Shown: piece after piece, positions 9,314 through 18,088 of the stretch
Layout of the letters: every line of letters starts with the position of its first letter
How positions within the stretch are numbered: position 1 is the stretch's first letter
Translations under genes and position numbers: made by a program
The notes under the pieces: model-generated
Told to the model about the DNA's origin: nothing
What the model saw: the letters and a program-made list of their open reading frames with translations, nothing else
Databases searched by the model: none
NCBI GenBank assembly: GCA_963699835.1
Contig: CAVOVJ010000008.1
Span: forward strand, 1 to 64,000
Direction of reading: 5' to 3'
DNA: 64,000 nucleotides
Origin: BM003 sp963699835
GTDB taxonomy: Bacteria; Pseudomonadota; Gammaproteobacteria; Steroidobacterales; BM003

Positions 9314-9509
9314 ATCTGCTTGCTTATGCTACCCGGATCCAATGCGACCCGCGGATTCATCGCATTCGACATCGTCGATACTGACCTGCCCCATGTGAAA
9401 ACTCCAGCCCTGAAGTGAGGCTAGAACTGAGCATATTCAGAAAGCCTACGGGAATAAGCTGGATATTCTGGGGTGATCTAACTCGTTGAAACCGGTGGTC
9501 ACAGGACCA
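9263..9509. repeat. 247-bp direct repeat, copy 2 (start and upstream region of the sensor kinase)
   Basis: Partner of 3620-3866. It covers the first codons of the intact kinase gene and about 196 bases of its upstream region, so this is probably the ancestral copy and contains the kinase promoter. The two copies have identical length, so no insertions or deletions separate them. Confidence 0.9.
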
Positions 9510-9569
9510 ACGTCGTCTCACTGATCGACTGATTGCCCCGTCGGAGCCGCAACACTGTCACTCGGTGCA

Positions 9570-9764
9570 GTGAAAGGTCCAATCAGCAGAAACGCTGCAG
9601 AGACCAACGAGGCGCTACGCATTGTCAATGTCTACATCGGCATCGGTGTCGTTACCACGCTCGTCTTGCTTACACTCGAGTTTGTCGTCGCCGACGTGCC
9701 CTTCATCCTGGCGACAGTCCTGTCGATCGTCACGGCGGTCCTTGCGGGTGTTTTCCGAGACTAG
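9570..9764 (+). CDS. Small hypothetical membrane protein
   Basis: A 64-residue open frame with two hydrophobic stretches (VVTTLVLLTLEFVVADV and LATVLSIVTAVLAGVF) and a short charged start. I recognise no family. It lies between the kinase upstream region and the hupE remnant and is the only reading frame here with protein-like composition. No strong ribosome binding site is visible. Confidence 0.35.
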   Translation: MKGPISRNAAETNEALRIVNVYIGIGVVTTLVLLTLEFVVADVPFILATVLSIVTAVLAGVFRD

Positions 9765-9827
9765 AACCTCGATATCTTCGATTGCGGCAACCGCATCAAA
9801 CGCGCCTCCTGTTTTCTTGGCGCGGAA

Positions 9828-10849
9828 CTACGGAAAGAATGCAACCGTGCGCTCAACCACCCAAAACATCGCGAGACCACCAATCAAATACGCCGAAAGC
9901 GACGCCGCGCCTCGCATCTACGGTAGTCGCATGTGGCGCACGACTCGGTGAAATAACCACAAGACTGTAAACACGGCCGCGATGAAGAGCAGCTGGCCGA
10001 CTTCCACCCCAAGATTGAAAAACAACAGCGCCAGCGGAATCTCGACCTGCGGTAAACCAACCTGCATCAGTGCACCGGCAAAACCAAAGCCATGCAACAG
10101 GCCGAAGGTGAATGCAACGATCCAGGGATAGCGCTCGGTCAGGCCCGGCTTGCCCTGACGCCCATGAATGATTTCGGCAGCCACGAATGCGATGCTCAGG
10201 GCGATAGCCGCCTCCAGCGGTGGCCCCGGCATGTTTACCCACCCCAGTGTCGCGCCCGCCAGCGTGATGCTGTGGGCCACCGTGAACGCGGTGACGGTCG
10301 CAATGAGCCGACCCGTGCCTTGACCAGGATCAGCAGCGCGAGAACGAACCACAGGTGATCAATGCCAAGCAGGATATGCTCTACCCCGAAACCGAAGTAG
10401 GTGCTGGCTATTTCCAGGCTTCCCGGTTGCGCGGCGATAACGAAAGACGTTCTAGTCGGCGTCAGTCGCTGCGTACGCGTTGTGCCATCGACAAACAGGA
10501 TACGGACCAGCACATCGGTCGATGTCTGGCCGAGACCGGCAATCGTAATTTCGCCCCCGCTGATGCCATCGGCGCAGGTCGCCGTCCAACGCGCATAGTA
10601 GGCCGTGCCATCCCAGCTCAGTTCCTCTGCCGCTCGGGGATCGCAGGACTCCGGCAGCCTCGCAGCGATCGGCATGGGTGCGCCCGCGACGGCCGGCTTC
10701 TTCCAGACCACGGCATAGAGGGCCTGTTCGATCTCACGAATCTCGAGATAACCGGGCTCCAGCGCATGACCAAAGGCGACCGAACCGAAAAGGCCGGTGC
10801 CAAACTGCAACAACAGCAGCAGCGCGATTCTGTTTCCCCTCCGGGTCAC
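9828..10849 (-). pseudogene. hupE: HupE/UreJ-family membrane protein, frameshift plus in-frame stop
   Basis: The N-terminal frame (10849 to about 10320) encodes a signal peptide and a periplasmic domain ending in FGVEHILLGIDHLWFVLALL, a hallmark of HupE/UreJ proteins (putative metal permeases). After a frameshift near 10320 the frame continues with FTVAHSITLAG, EIIHGRQGK, GLLHGFGFAGAL and FNLGVEVGQLLF. It is interrupted by a TAG at 9918-9920, where a tryptophan is usual. Beyond that stop, the same frame still encodes the last family helix (YLIGGLAMFWVVERTVAF) down to 9828. The PpiC-like gene upstream overlaps by four bases. Two independent lesions make real inactivation likely. Confidence 0.85.
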
Positions 10850-11262
10850 TGATCACCTGTAGCAGCGTCACCGGGAAACACGATTTCATATCGCTCCCGA
10901 AACCTCGCATACACGTTTTCGCGAAGTTCACTTGCTTTTGCCGCACGCCATTCGAGCAGGACCTCGTCACGTAGGTCGTCCAGCGGCGGCATGCTGGCCG
11001 GAACAACGTCATTGACCCGCACGATATGCACACCAAAGTTCGATCCAACCGGGCCCGCCCATTGCCCTCGGGGCAGCCCCTCGAGCGCCGTGAAAAATCC
11101 GGGACCGAATTGTCGGTTAATGACCTCCGGATCAGACAGCGTCATGCGCCCTGGCAAAAACGTGCGTTCGCCCAACGGAAATGGATCGACTTCGGGATCA
11201 GCCCGCGAGGGTCGCGGTCACCTGTTCGGGCGCCGGCGCCTGGCCCAGGAATACCTGTTTTA
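10846..11262 (-). pseudogene. PpiC/SurA-like peptidyl-prolyl isomerase, 5'-truncated
   Basis: Only the C-terminal parvulin domain remains. GERTFLPGRMTLSDPEVINR, GPGFFTALEGLPRGQW and NFGVHIVRVNDVVPA are typical of periplasmic PpiC-type isomerases that precede hupE-like genes. A short further piece (QVFLGQAPAPEQVTATLAG) continues upstream in another frame. At about 11262 similarity ceases and the sequence becomes part of a gene on the other strand. The stop overlaps the hupE start (ATGA). With its signal peptide and chaperone half gone, it is unlikely to work. Confidence 0.75.
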
Positions 11263-11560
11263 TGTTGCCGTTGACACCCGGATCGTGTTTTTGCGACCTG
11301 GAGATTCGGATGACGGCTCCAACGGCGGTGCCGCGCCGATCGAGATCGACCGTGAACGGGTCGGCGCGTTGCATTACGGCGGGTTTCTGTTTGTGGACGT
11401 CAAATCGAGCATGACAGCCTTGACCGCATTCGGACGCTATCGAAGCTCCAGTGTCTGCGATATCGACATCGCTAAGACGCCCGGGTCGATAATCTACATT
11501 GACGTCGGTCCCCGCCTTTCCTACATGGTCGCCGGGGCCGGGCCCGACACGGCAGTTTAG
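11262..11560 (+). pseudogene. DUF2846-like protein fragment, 5'-truncated
   Basis: The plus-strand frame encodes TRIVFLRPGDSDDG, then IEIDRERVGALHYGGFLFVDV, then IIYIDVGPRL, ending in a stop at 11560. The order 'cofactor-like beta strand, name of property, G-x-F-x-V-D-V' resembles DUF2846 lipoproteins, which usually begin with a signal peptide. The upstream part is missing and the frame runs backward into the isomerase fragment. It is a broken 3' end fused head-to-head to another broken gene. Family assignment is tentative. Confidence 0.45.
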
Positions 11561-11598
11561 AGCGCGAACAGCAGGCCACCAATGATCAGGAAATGAAC

Positions 11599-11622
11599 AA
11601 GCGGCTCCCGGAGGAGCCGCTT
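11599..11622. terminator. Hairpin between convergent genes
   Basis: AAGCGGCTCC and GGAGCCGCTT form a perfect 10-bp stem around CGGA. It lies between the plus-strand fragment ending at 11560 and the minus-strand DUF3604 gene ending at 11653, where a shared terminator is expected. There is no strong T-run on either side. Confidence 0.5.
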
Positions 11623-11652
11623 CGCGGAACTCATGTCTGCTCTCTCTTCGGA

Positions 11653-13581
11653 TCAGGGCGTGAACCAGATCGGTGACGTGTACGCTCGTTCCTGAAGGGT
11701 CAACGCCGCTTCTTCCGGGATTTTCGCGCCGAGTCGTACCTTGTCGTACACCACCCATCGCGGCGTCGGAATCTCGATCACGCGGGCGTAATAGAACGCC
11801 TTCTGCTCGGGGTCGAATTCCGGGTCGGTCCAAACCTTGGCAAGTTCGGAGGCACCAATCGTATTGGTCCAGGTAGCCGCTTCGAGGTCCACCGTGCTCC
11901 CAACCGCCGGAAGCTTGCCATCCGCGTTCGGCTGACGGCCATCCGACCAAGCGACATCGTAGACCTGTTCGTGGGTCTTACCTTTCGCATCGAGCCAGCC
12001 CTTGACGATCTGGATGCGGTCGAGGTTGGCGCCGATCGGGTCGCGCAGGGCATAGACCATGAAGGTTGGCGACTTGCCAGCCGGTGCCGACTTCAGGTCT
12101 CCGCCCATGGGTACGCCCTTCTCGTAACCGCGAAATGCCGGTGCGCGGCTCCGCAGATCATCGTCCGTATATTCCCAACCGCCAAAAAAGCGAACCATGA
12201 TGTGGGGTCCGCTGGTCGCGTAGGTCTCCTTGCGCTCCATCGCGTCGAAGATGGCCTCGCGGGTATTTTCCGTCGCCCAGACAGCCTGGTAGCCGGAGGC
12301 AGAAAGGTCGTAACCTTCGATTGCGCCGAGTTCAGACGTCACGAATGGATGCTCTGCGCGCGTTGCCGATGGTTCGGCGGAAACCGCCTTGCCGAAGAAA
12401 TTGTCCTCTTCCGCCGTCGACAGGGCAGTATGGCTGTCAGTCGCCCCGACCATGCCGAACTTGTACGGGTTTGTTCCCAGTTTTTTCTCGAGGGCGAGGC
12501 CGTTCTTCAGTGCCTCACGGGCATATTCGCGCTGCAGCATGTCCGGCTTTTTGAGCTCGGTAAGGTCCAGGTTGCCCGCATCGAGCGATTCGAAGTCCGC
12601 GAACTCATCATTGGGAGACAGGAACGGATGCGCCTCGCCGTCGCCCTTGATCTGGGTTACCTCGTAGAGCGGCTCCCACTTGTTGCGCAACTCGGCATAG
12701 TTCTTGTCCACCCTGCCGCCGGCATAGGTCTTCTCTGTAGGAAACATCCAGCCGTTGGAGAGATTGCCGTTGTGCGCAATAGCGAGAGCCTCGCCACCCG
12801 TCTTGTCCTCGTAGTCCTGCAGCCACTGGTAGAGATCGAGCGGATCCTGCGTGCCGAGCGGCGGCTGGGTCGTCAGCGGAATCACCTGCCTGGCGCTCTC
12901 ACCGCCGTCACGTAATATGACGTTGCGATGCATGTTGAAACCTTTCGGTACCGAGGTCCACTCGAACCCGATTAACGCTGTGAAGCGGCCCGGTTCATTG
13001 AAACGATCCGCGGTTTCGGTGATTTCCTTCCAGAGGCCGTCGTAAACCTTGGAGCCCGGCGAATAGTCTGCGACAAGTTGCTCGGGGACCGTCATCTGCG
13101 CGAAATTGGTTATCAGGTCGAAAGCCGCCCGGCCGGCAGCCTCACCACCTTCGGCAAATCCTTTGGCCCATTCCTTGCCTTTAGGGTCGGCCAGGATATT
13201 GGGCGCCCCCCGCTGTATATCGGTCGCAAGACCCATCATGTCGGAGTGATCGGTAATTACAATCCAGTCGAGTGGCCGGCTCAACTTGACGGGCAGCCCG
13301 GTCGAAGACCGGATTTCTTCGCCGCGCGCGAAACGGTATGCATCCTCATGACCGAGAATGTTGCCGAACAGGCCGGCATCAAGCGATAGACCGGTGTGCA
13401 GGTGTGTCTCGCCCCAATAGATATTGCTCGGGAAGCTACGGCCCGCGTACGGAGAATAGGTCTTACCAGGATACAGCGAGGCCATATCTTCCTGGGATGG
13501 AATCCCGGCATCCTGGGCGCCTGTCGGCAAGGATGCAGCGAGCACCACCAACGCAAGCAGTAATTGGATATACCTGTACAT
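11653..13581 (-). CDS. DUF3604-domain secreted protein (copy B)
   Basis: A 642-residue paralogue of the protein at 4795-6690. The ATG at 13581 gives a clean signal peptide (YIQLLLALVVLAASLPTGAQ); the open frame extends upstream to 13644. Conserved blocks are NIYWGETHLHTGLSLDAGLF, LDWIVITDHSDMMGL, LAIAHNGNLSNG, FGMVGATDSHTAL and the closing LQERAYTSPIWFTP. Residues like ETHLH, TDHSD and TDSHT would suit a metal-dependent hydrolase, but the family has no established reaction that I know of. The gene is intact although its neighbours are broken. Two copies 5 kb apart suggest divergence of function. Confidence 0.9.
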   Translation of the reverse strand: MYRYIQLLLALVVLAASLPTGAQDAGIPSQEDMASLYPGKTYSPYAGRSFPSNIYWGETHLHTGLSLDAGLFGNILGHEDAYRFARGEEIRSSTGLPVKLSRPLDWIVITDHSDMMGLATDIQRGAPNILADPKGKEWAKGFAEGGEAAGRAAFDLITNFAQMTVPEQLVADYSPGSKVYDGLWKEITETADRFNEPGRFTALIGFEWTSVPKGFNMHRNVILRDGGESARQVIPLTTQPPLGTQDPLDLYQWLQDYEDKTGGEALAIAHNGNLSNGWMFPTEKTYAGGRVDKNYAELRNKWEPLYEVTQIKGDGEAHPFLSPNDEFADFESLDAGNLDLTELKKPDMLQREYAREALKNGLALEKKLGTNPYKFGMVGATDSHTALSTAEEDNFFGKAVSAEPSATRAEHPFVTSELGAIEGYDLSASGYQAVWATENTREAIFDAMERKETYATSGPHIMVRFFGGWEYTDDDLRSRAPAFRGYEKGVPMGGDLKSAPAGKSPTFMVYALRDPIGANLDRIQIVKGWLDAKGKTHEQVYDVAWSDGRQPNADGKLPAVGSTVDLEAATWTNTIGASELAKVWTDPEFDPEQKAFYYARVIEIPTPRWVVYDKVRLGAKIPEEAALTLQERAYTSPIWFTP

Positions 13582-13644
13582 GAACTGTTCCCCTGGACCG
13601 GTTTGTTCTAATGGATGCAATCTTAGCCTAGTTTCGGGTTGCAC

Positions 13645-14372
13645 TTGTGCGTCGATAAGGTGTAATTCCGGATGCAGATTCGATCGACGGTTATGTCAAC
13701 GTGGCCCCAGCCAAGAAACTCCGCCGCAAGCCGTCGGGATTTTCAAAGGCTTCGCGAATGACACTGACTTAGGGTGGATGTTCTGAATCAAGAGCGCCGC
13801 CGTTCGCTATACAACGGCAACCGCGCTGACGGGCTCATTCTTCAGCACCGGGAACTCGTCCCCGAGAGTCCATCTTCAACGCAGCGAGACATTCGCTCGC
13901 ATCTTCAACCGCAGGGGATTGCACTGCCTGTTACTCAATGGAGATACACACATTGGCAAACGTCATCTTAGCGCTTCGGCGCGCACCTGCTGACCTACCG
14001 ATTTCAGTCGCGTATTGAACCTGCCGTCAACCGCGAATGAGCGAGGTGTCTCACCCGATTCGCAGGACTCAGACCGTTCATGCAGGAAAGAAGAAAATAT
14101 CGTGGGCGCAACACAACTGTTTCTCGATGCCCCGGATCGTGCGCCGGAAACCCACCCGCAAATGCCACGAACCGTTCTTCGACGGCTTCGATTTCACCGG
14201 ATCCTGCGACGACACACTGACTCTGGATGTCGCGTTGCCTGGGAATGCTGCATTGTCGTCGGAGCCGACCGGATCTCGGCAACGTCGACGATGTGTTGTC
14301 TAGCCTGCAGTTCTGCGACCAGAATGATAGATCCGCCGGGGCGGCAACTCCATCGGCTCCAGCGCCGGCGAC
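13645..14372. other. Gene-poor stretch between DUF3604 copy B and GH13 copy 1
   Basis: About 730 bases hold only short open frames on both strands with unconvincing composition. I recognise no family, tRNA or clear promoter. Minus-strand pieces near 14000-14400 give short protein-like runs in changing frames, so this may be a heavily decayed gene. Confidence 0.5.
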
Positions 14373-16037
14373 ATGGCCGAGACGGCCGATCCGCAGCCAT
14401 GCTCGCTACCCGCCGGGTCGGCTATCCTTAGTCTCGACGAATCCGAATCGGGCCGGGAGGATCTCACCCTTGTACTCAAGAATTTCCGAGGCGCGCCACG
14501 GTCGCATGCGGTGTTACCGGGCGCACTCGCGGCCCTCTCTATCTCGGCTGCTGACAAGCGGCGCATATCCCGCGTCGGCAGAGTCAACCGTGAAGGCACT
14601 CCAAACCGCACGGCGCAGGCTTACAACGACTGGATCATCTACCACATCATGGTCGGCTACTTCCGCAACGGCAGCCGCGCCAACGATGGGTTCGGATTGC
14701 GCAGGTGGATGCATCGCAATTATGCCGGAGGCGATCTTCAGGGCATCCTGCAACAGGCCGACTATCTGCAGGATCTCGGCATCAACGCCGTGTGGCTGAG
14801 CCCGATCTTCATGGCCGAGACCTCCCACGGATATGACGTCACAAACTATTACCGGATCGGCGACGCAGTGGCTGTGCCGCGAAATCCCGAAGCCTCGTTG
14901 GCACTCTTCCGTGAACTGGTTGCCGCGCTCCACGAGCGCGGTATTCGGGTCATTCTCGACCTGCCTCTGAATCATGGCAGCCGCAGCTACGACAAGCGCA
15001 ATGGCGATCCGAACCAACGCAAGCCGCGCTATACCAAGGCTAAACAGGATGCCGAGAAAACCTGGGAGGGTTGGGGAACGAATTATGCGTACTGGAATTT
15101 CGAGGACGAGGACACTCGCGAATTCCTCAAGGAGGTGGCGCTGTACTGGCTGGTCGAGGAAAACGTCGACGGTCTTCGAATGGACTATATCCGTGGAGTG
15201 CCGCATGAGTTCTGGGCGGAATTGTATGCGGCGGTAAAATCCGCCAAACCCGATGCGTTTCTGTTTGGCGAAGCATGGCAGGACGCGGCCATGCAAGAGC
15301 CCAACGCGCGTGATATTGCCGAGTACTACGAACCCGTCGAAGGGCGCCGACAGTTCGATGGCCTGCTGGATTTCCCGCTGCAGATCACCATGATCGACGT
15401 GTTCGCCCGTGGCGGCCCGGTCGAACAACTGCAAACCTGGATCGAGCGAACCGAATCGCTTTATGGCGGTCTCGGCACGCCGCTTTACTTTGTCGACAAT
15501 CATGACCTGGCGCGCTTCATGTCCTGGGCCGGGGCCCCGGCAGACCGGCGTTTGTTGGCGGCGCTGACATTTATGAGTGCGCTGTCGGGGGCCAATGTGC
15601 TCTTTTACGGGACCGAGACGGGACTCGCGGGCGGCAGCCCGCAGAGAGGCTTTATCGACAACAGCCGCGTGGCGATGCCGTGGTCGAACATGAATGAGGA
15701 ACTGATCCAGAAGACGAGCGACATTCTGGATCTGCGTGGCAGGCACCCGGCCCTGAGCCACGGCGAGTATATTCCCTTGGCGTCAGATGACACTGCGCTG
15801 GCTTTGCTAAAAACACATCCGCAGGGTGACGTGCTGGTCGGCGTCAATATGAGCGATAGTGCGCGCACCCTCCAATTCGCATTACCCGGGCGCGATATCG
15901 CAACGGCACAAAACCTGACCGACGGCGGCGTGCCGCAAAACAGCGGAGACGCAAACCTAAGTTGGAATCTGGCGCCGTTCTCCACCCAGCTGGTAGCTCT
16001 CGGCGACAGCGCAACGACGGAAGGCGGCGACAACTGA
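14373..16037 (+). CDS. GH13-family alpha-amylase-like enzyme, copy 1 (N-terminus replaced)
   Basis: From about residue 84 this is a complete GH13 catalytic domain: NAVWLSPIFMAETSHGYDV, VILDLPLNHGS, the nucleophile in GLRMDYIRG, the acid/base in FLFGEAWQDA and the third carboxylate in YFVDNHDLARF. A C-terminal beta domain follows to 16037. Such enzymes cleave or transfer alpha-1,4-glucans. The catalytic part is nearly identical to the second copy at 29525-32180, but here the sequence upstream of 14622 is unrelated and encodes no signal peptide. The frame happens to stay open back to 14373, so the true start is uncertain. It is probably a duplicated, promoterless 3' portion. Confidence 0.8.
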   Translation: MAETADPQPCSLPAGSAILSLDESESGREDLTLVLKNFRGAPRSHAVLPGALAALSISAADKRRISRVGRVNREGTPNRTAQAYNDWIIYHIMVGYFRNGSRANDGFGLRRWMHRNYAGGDLQGILQQADYLQDLGINAVWLSPIFMAETSHGYDVTNYYRIGDAVAVPRNPEASLALFRELVAALHERGIRVILDLPLNHGSRSYDKRNGDPNQRKPRYTKAKQDAEKTWEGWGTNYAYWNFEDEDTREFLKEVALYWLVEENVDGLRMDYIRGVPHEFWAELYAAVKSAKPDAFLFGEAWQDAAMQEPNARDIAEYYEPVEGRRQFDGLLDFPLQITMIDVFARGGPVEQLQTWIERTESLYGGLGTPLYFVDNHDLARFMSWAGAPADRRLLAALTFMSALSGANVLFYGTETGLAGGSPQRGFIDNSRVAMPWSNMNEELIQKTSDILDLRGRHPALSHGEYIPLASDDTALALLKTHPQGDVLVGVNMSDSARTLQFALPGRDIATAQNLTDGGVPQNSGDANLSWNLAPFSTQLVALGDSATTEGGDN

Positions 16038-16217
16038 CCCATGCGCGCGCCTGGCGGCAGCGCCGATGCTCAAAGCGACAGGGTCAACAGCCGCTTTCCG
16101 ACCACGCCGTGGATCGCGGTTGAACCCACGATCCTCGTATACCCGTGCGCCAGGTGGCCGTGCAACCAAAGGCTGGGACGGCGGCGTTCGATGTAACGAT
16201 CAAAGGCCGCGAATCCA
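14622..16217 (+). repeat. Large direct duplication, copy 1 (GH13 plus end of phosphoesterase gene)
   Basis: Matches 29525-32360 once the IS3 element there is removed. It begins inside the amylase coding sequence (codon for YNDWII) and ends inside the phosphoesterase gene at 16217, where an integrase remnant begins. Both breakpoints cut genes, so this copy is the derived one. Confidence 0.92.
16070..16217 (-). pseudogene. Metallophosphoesterase 3' fragment
   Basis: Encodes only the last 49 or so residues of the phosphoesterase found intact at 32213 (AFDRYIERRRPSLWLHGHLA onwards). It is carried along with the duplicated amylase gene and is cut at 16217. It lacks the metal-binding N-terminal half. 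Confidence 0.85.
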
Positions 16218-17058
16218 AGACCTTTGACAAGCGACGCGCGGCAACGGAATGGGCGGCCAGGCTCGAAAAGGATCTCAACAAGCCTAATGGCGTCCCGCGC
16301 CGTCAACATCAAGCATTAGTCGACTCACTGCGCCGAAAAGCCGGTGCGGGCGCCTCCACGGTGAATAACGAATTATCTGGCTGCGCGTAATTCTCCGCTA
16401 TGCCCGTGCGGCCTGGGAAGTGCCATTCGACCTGTCGATCATCGACGATGCCTATTCCGTACTTCGAGCCGAAAAGCTCGTTTCAAAATCTCGCGTGCCT
16501 ACCCGGCGGCCGACCAGCGAGGAATTGACGGCCCTAACCGACTATTTCAAACAGCGGGATCGGCGCTCCAAAATACCTATGAACGACATTCTATGGTTCG
16601 CCATCAATTCTGCTCGTCGGCAAAGCGAGATCACCAATTTACTATGGGCTGACAACGACAAGAATACGCAAACTGGCATCGTCAGAAATCTCAAGCACCC
16701 GGCCGAATGTGAATACTTCCGCCGGTTTAAGTACACGCCGGAAGCGTGGGACATAATTTCTCGACAATCGGAATCAAGCTCGCAGATCTTCCCCTTTAAC
16801 CCAAAATCAATCGGCGCCGCTTTCACGCGAGCCTGCCGCGTTCTGGAGATTGAGGACCTGCGATTTCATGATCTTCGCCATGAGGCGACAAGCCGGCTTT
16901 TTAAATCCGGCTACTCAATCGTCGAGGTGCAGCAGTTTACTCTCCATGACAGTTGGGGCGCGTTGAGCCGCTACACACACTTACGCCCGGAGGCGGTCGA
17001 AATTAGACCCTTCACAGACGGCACTGCAGCGCCCATAGCAAAGGCCCTTAGCTCTTGA
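16218..17058 (+). pseudogene. Tyrosine recombinase (phage/island integrase) remnant
   Basis: KTFDKRRAATEWAARLEKDL at the start is a typical integrase arm-binding segment. A frameshift near 16378 leads into RVILRYARAAWEV (core-binding helix) and a catalytic domain with INSARRQSEITNLLW (first catalytic Arg), FHDLRHEATSRLF (His-x-x-Arg) and LHDSWGALSRYTHL (second His/Trp region and catalytic Tyr). The 5' end is replaced by the duplicated amylase/phosphoesterase segment, so no start codon remains. The catalytic half is whole. It sits near the middle of the 3.6-26.5 kb mosaic and is the only integrase there. Confidence 0.85.
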
Positions 17059-17310
17059 GTACTCTCAATACAAAACCCGTCCAGGGCAGGTCGTCTGACC
17101 TACCTTGCCACCTACGCAGCTTTGCCAAGTCTTAATGCGGCGCTCTCTGGCCATTCCGAGGTCTCCTTTTATCTACATGTACGTTAGCCGGTGTGGGCGC
17201 CGCGGCCGGCTCCGAAACTTGCTGACATCCTCAAGTTAGACTTGAACATTTGATGAAGCCCACAGGTTTTCTATAAGCGGCGTGGTACTCCCGGTTGATG
17301 GCGGCCTGAC

Positions 17311-17469
17311 TCAAACGCGTGAGTCCCCTGTATACTCGGGGCGGTTTAATTGAAAAGTTGAAAGACCGATGGCTTCTGCCATTTTCGAGACAAACCCAAC
17401 AACTAAGGCGAGCACCATACCAAAGCCGAACAATAACTCTTTCGCTGTTCGCCTTATGCCCCATCGCAT
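17311..17469 (-). CDS. Small hypothetical membrane protein
   Basis: The ATG at 17469 is preceded by AGAAAGGG at good distance and opens a 52-residue frame. It has a basic start (MRWGIRRTAKE), one transmembrane stretch (LLFGFGMVLALVVGFVS) and a short polar tail. I know no matching family. It follows the 3' end of another short minus-strand frame by about 25 bases, as in an operon. Confidence 0.4.
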   Translation of the reverse strand: MRWGIRRTAKELLFGFGMVLALVVGFVSKMAEAIGLSTFQLNRPEYTGDSRV

Positions 17470-17494
17470 GAGCCTACCCTTTCTCTGATCAGAC

Positions 17495-17638
17495 TCAATT
17501 CCTTGCGCTTCGCAACATAGTCGTAATCTCGCCCAATTCCCACTGCTCCCAGACCGCGTCAGCGGACTCCTCGTCCACAAGCAGTGCTTCGAGGTAGAGG
17601 CGGGTGAGCCTACGTATTGATTTCGCAGAGCGAATTGG
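17495..17638 (-). pseudogene. 3' fragment of an unknown gene
   Basis: A 47-residue frame with protein-like composition (RRLTRLYLEALLVDEESADA, then VWEQWELGEIT) and no start codon after the upstream stop at 17639. It ends just ahead of the small membrane protein gene. Probably the tail of a gene that lost its beginning; function unknown. Confidence 0.35.
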
Positions 17639-17700
17639 TCAACGATTTTCATCATAAATAGCGTTTCTTTTGCCCCCGCCTACGCTCACAGTACGGCCGA

Positions 17701-17922
17701 ATGAGCAGCTCTCAAAGATTGCAATATGACGTCGACTCTTTTGCCGAGGCGAAATTAATTGCCTGCGAGCTAGCTCGCCTTTATAGGGTTGCCGTACGCA
17801 TATATCGGTTCGAAAATGTATCTGGTGGATTTGGCTATTTGTGCTCGGATGAAGGCTGCATACCTCCTCCAATAACATTGTGGGACCTGCACGGCAGGAG
17901 ATTAATTCGTGCAACTATATAG
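17701..17922 (+). CDS. Small hypothetical protein
   Basis: A 73-residue frame starting at the ATG at 17701. The sequence DSFAEAKLIACELARLYRVA followed by VRIYRFENVSGGFGYL alternates helix- and strand-like segments, suggesting a small folded domain. No family recognised and no strong ribosome binding site. It precedes the mnh cluster on the same strand by 167 bases. Confidence 0.4.
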   Translation: MSSSQRLQYDVDSFAEAKLIACELARLYRVAVRIYRFENVSGGFGYLCSDEGCIPPPITLWDLHGRRLIRATI

Positions 17923-18088
17923 CGCCTTATCGGCACATCTGGATTCACACACTTTCGGCTGCACATGAGAAACGCGTGTGCGAGACCAACCCCTCCCGTC
18001 GACGATCCGGACAGGCCAGATCATCGGGACGGCGGCAGCCATACCGCGGTATGCTGTCAGTAATCTGCGAAGGTAGGGAGGGTCGGCC

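Noticed and set aside
11971..12915. A 314-residue plus-strand frame inside DUF3604 copy B
   Set aside because: Antisense shadow; the minus-strand gene has all family motifs.
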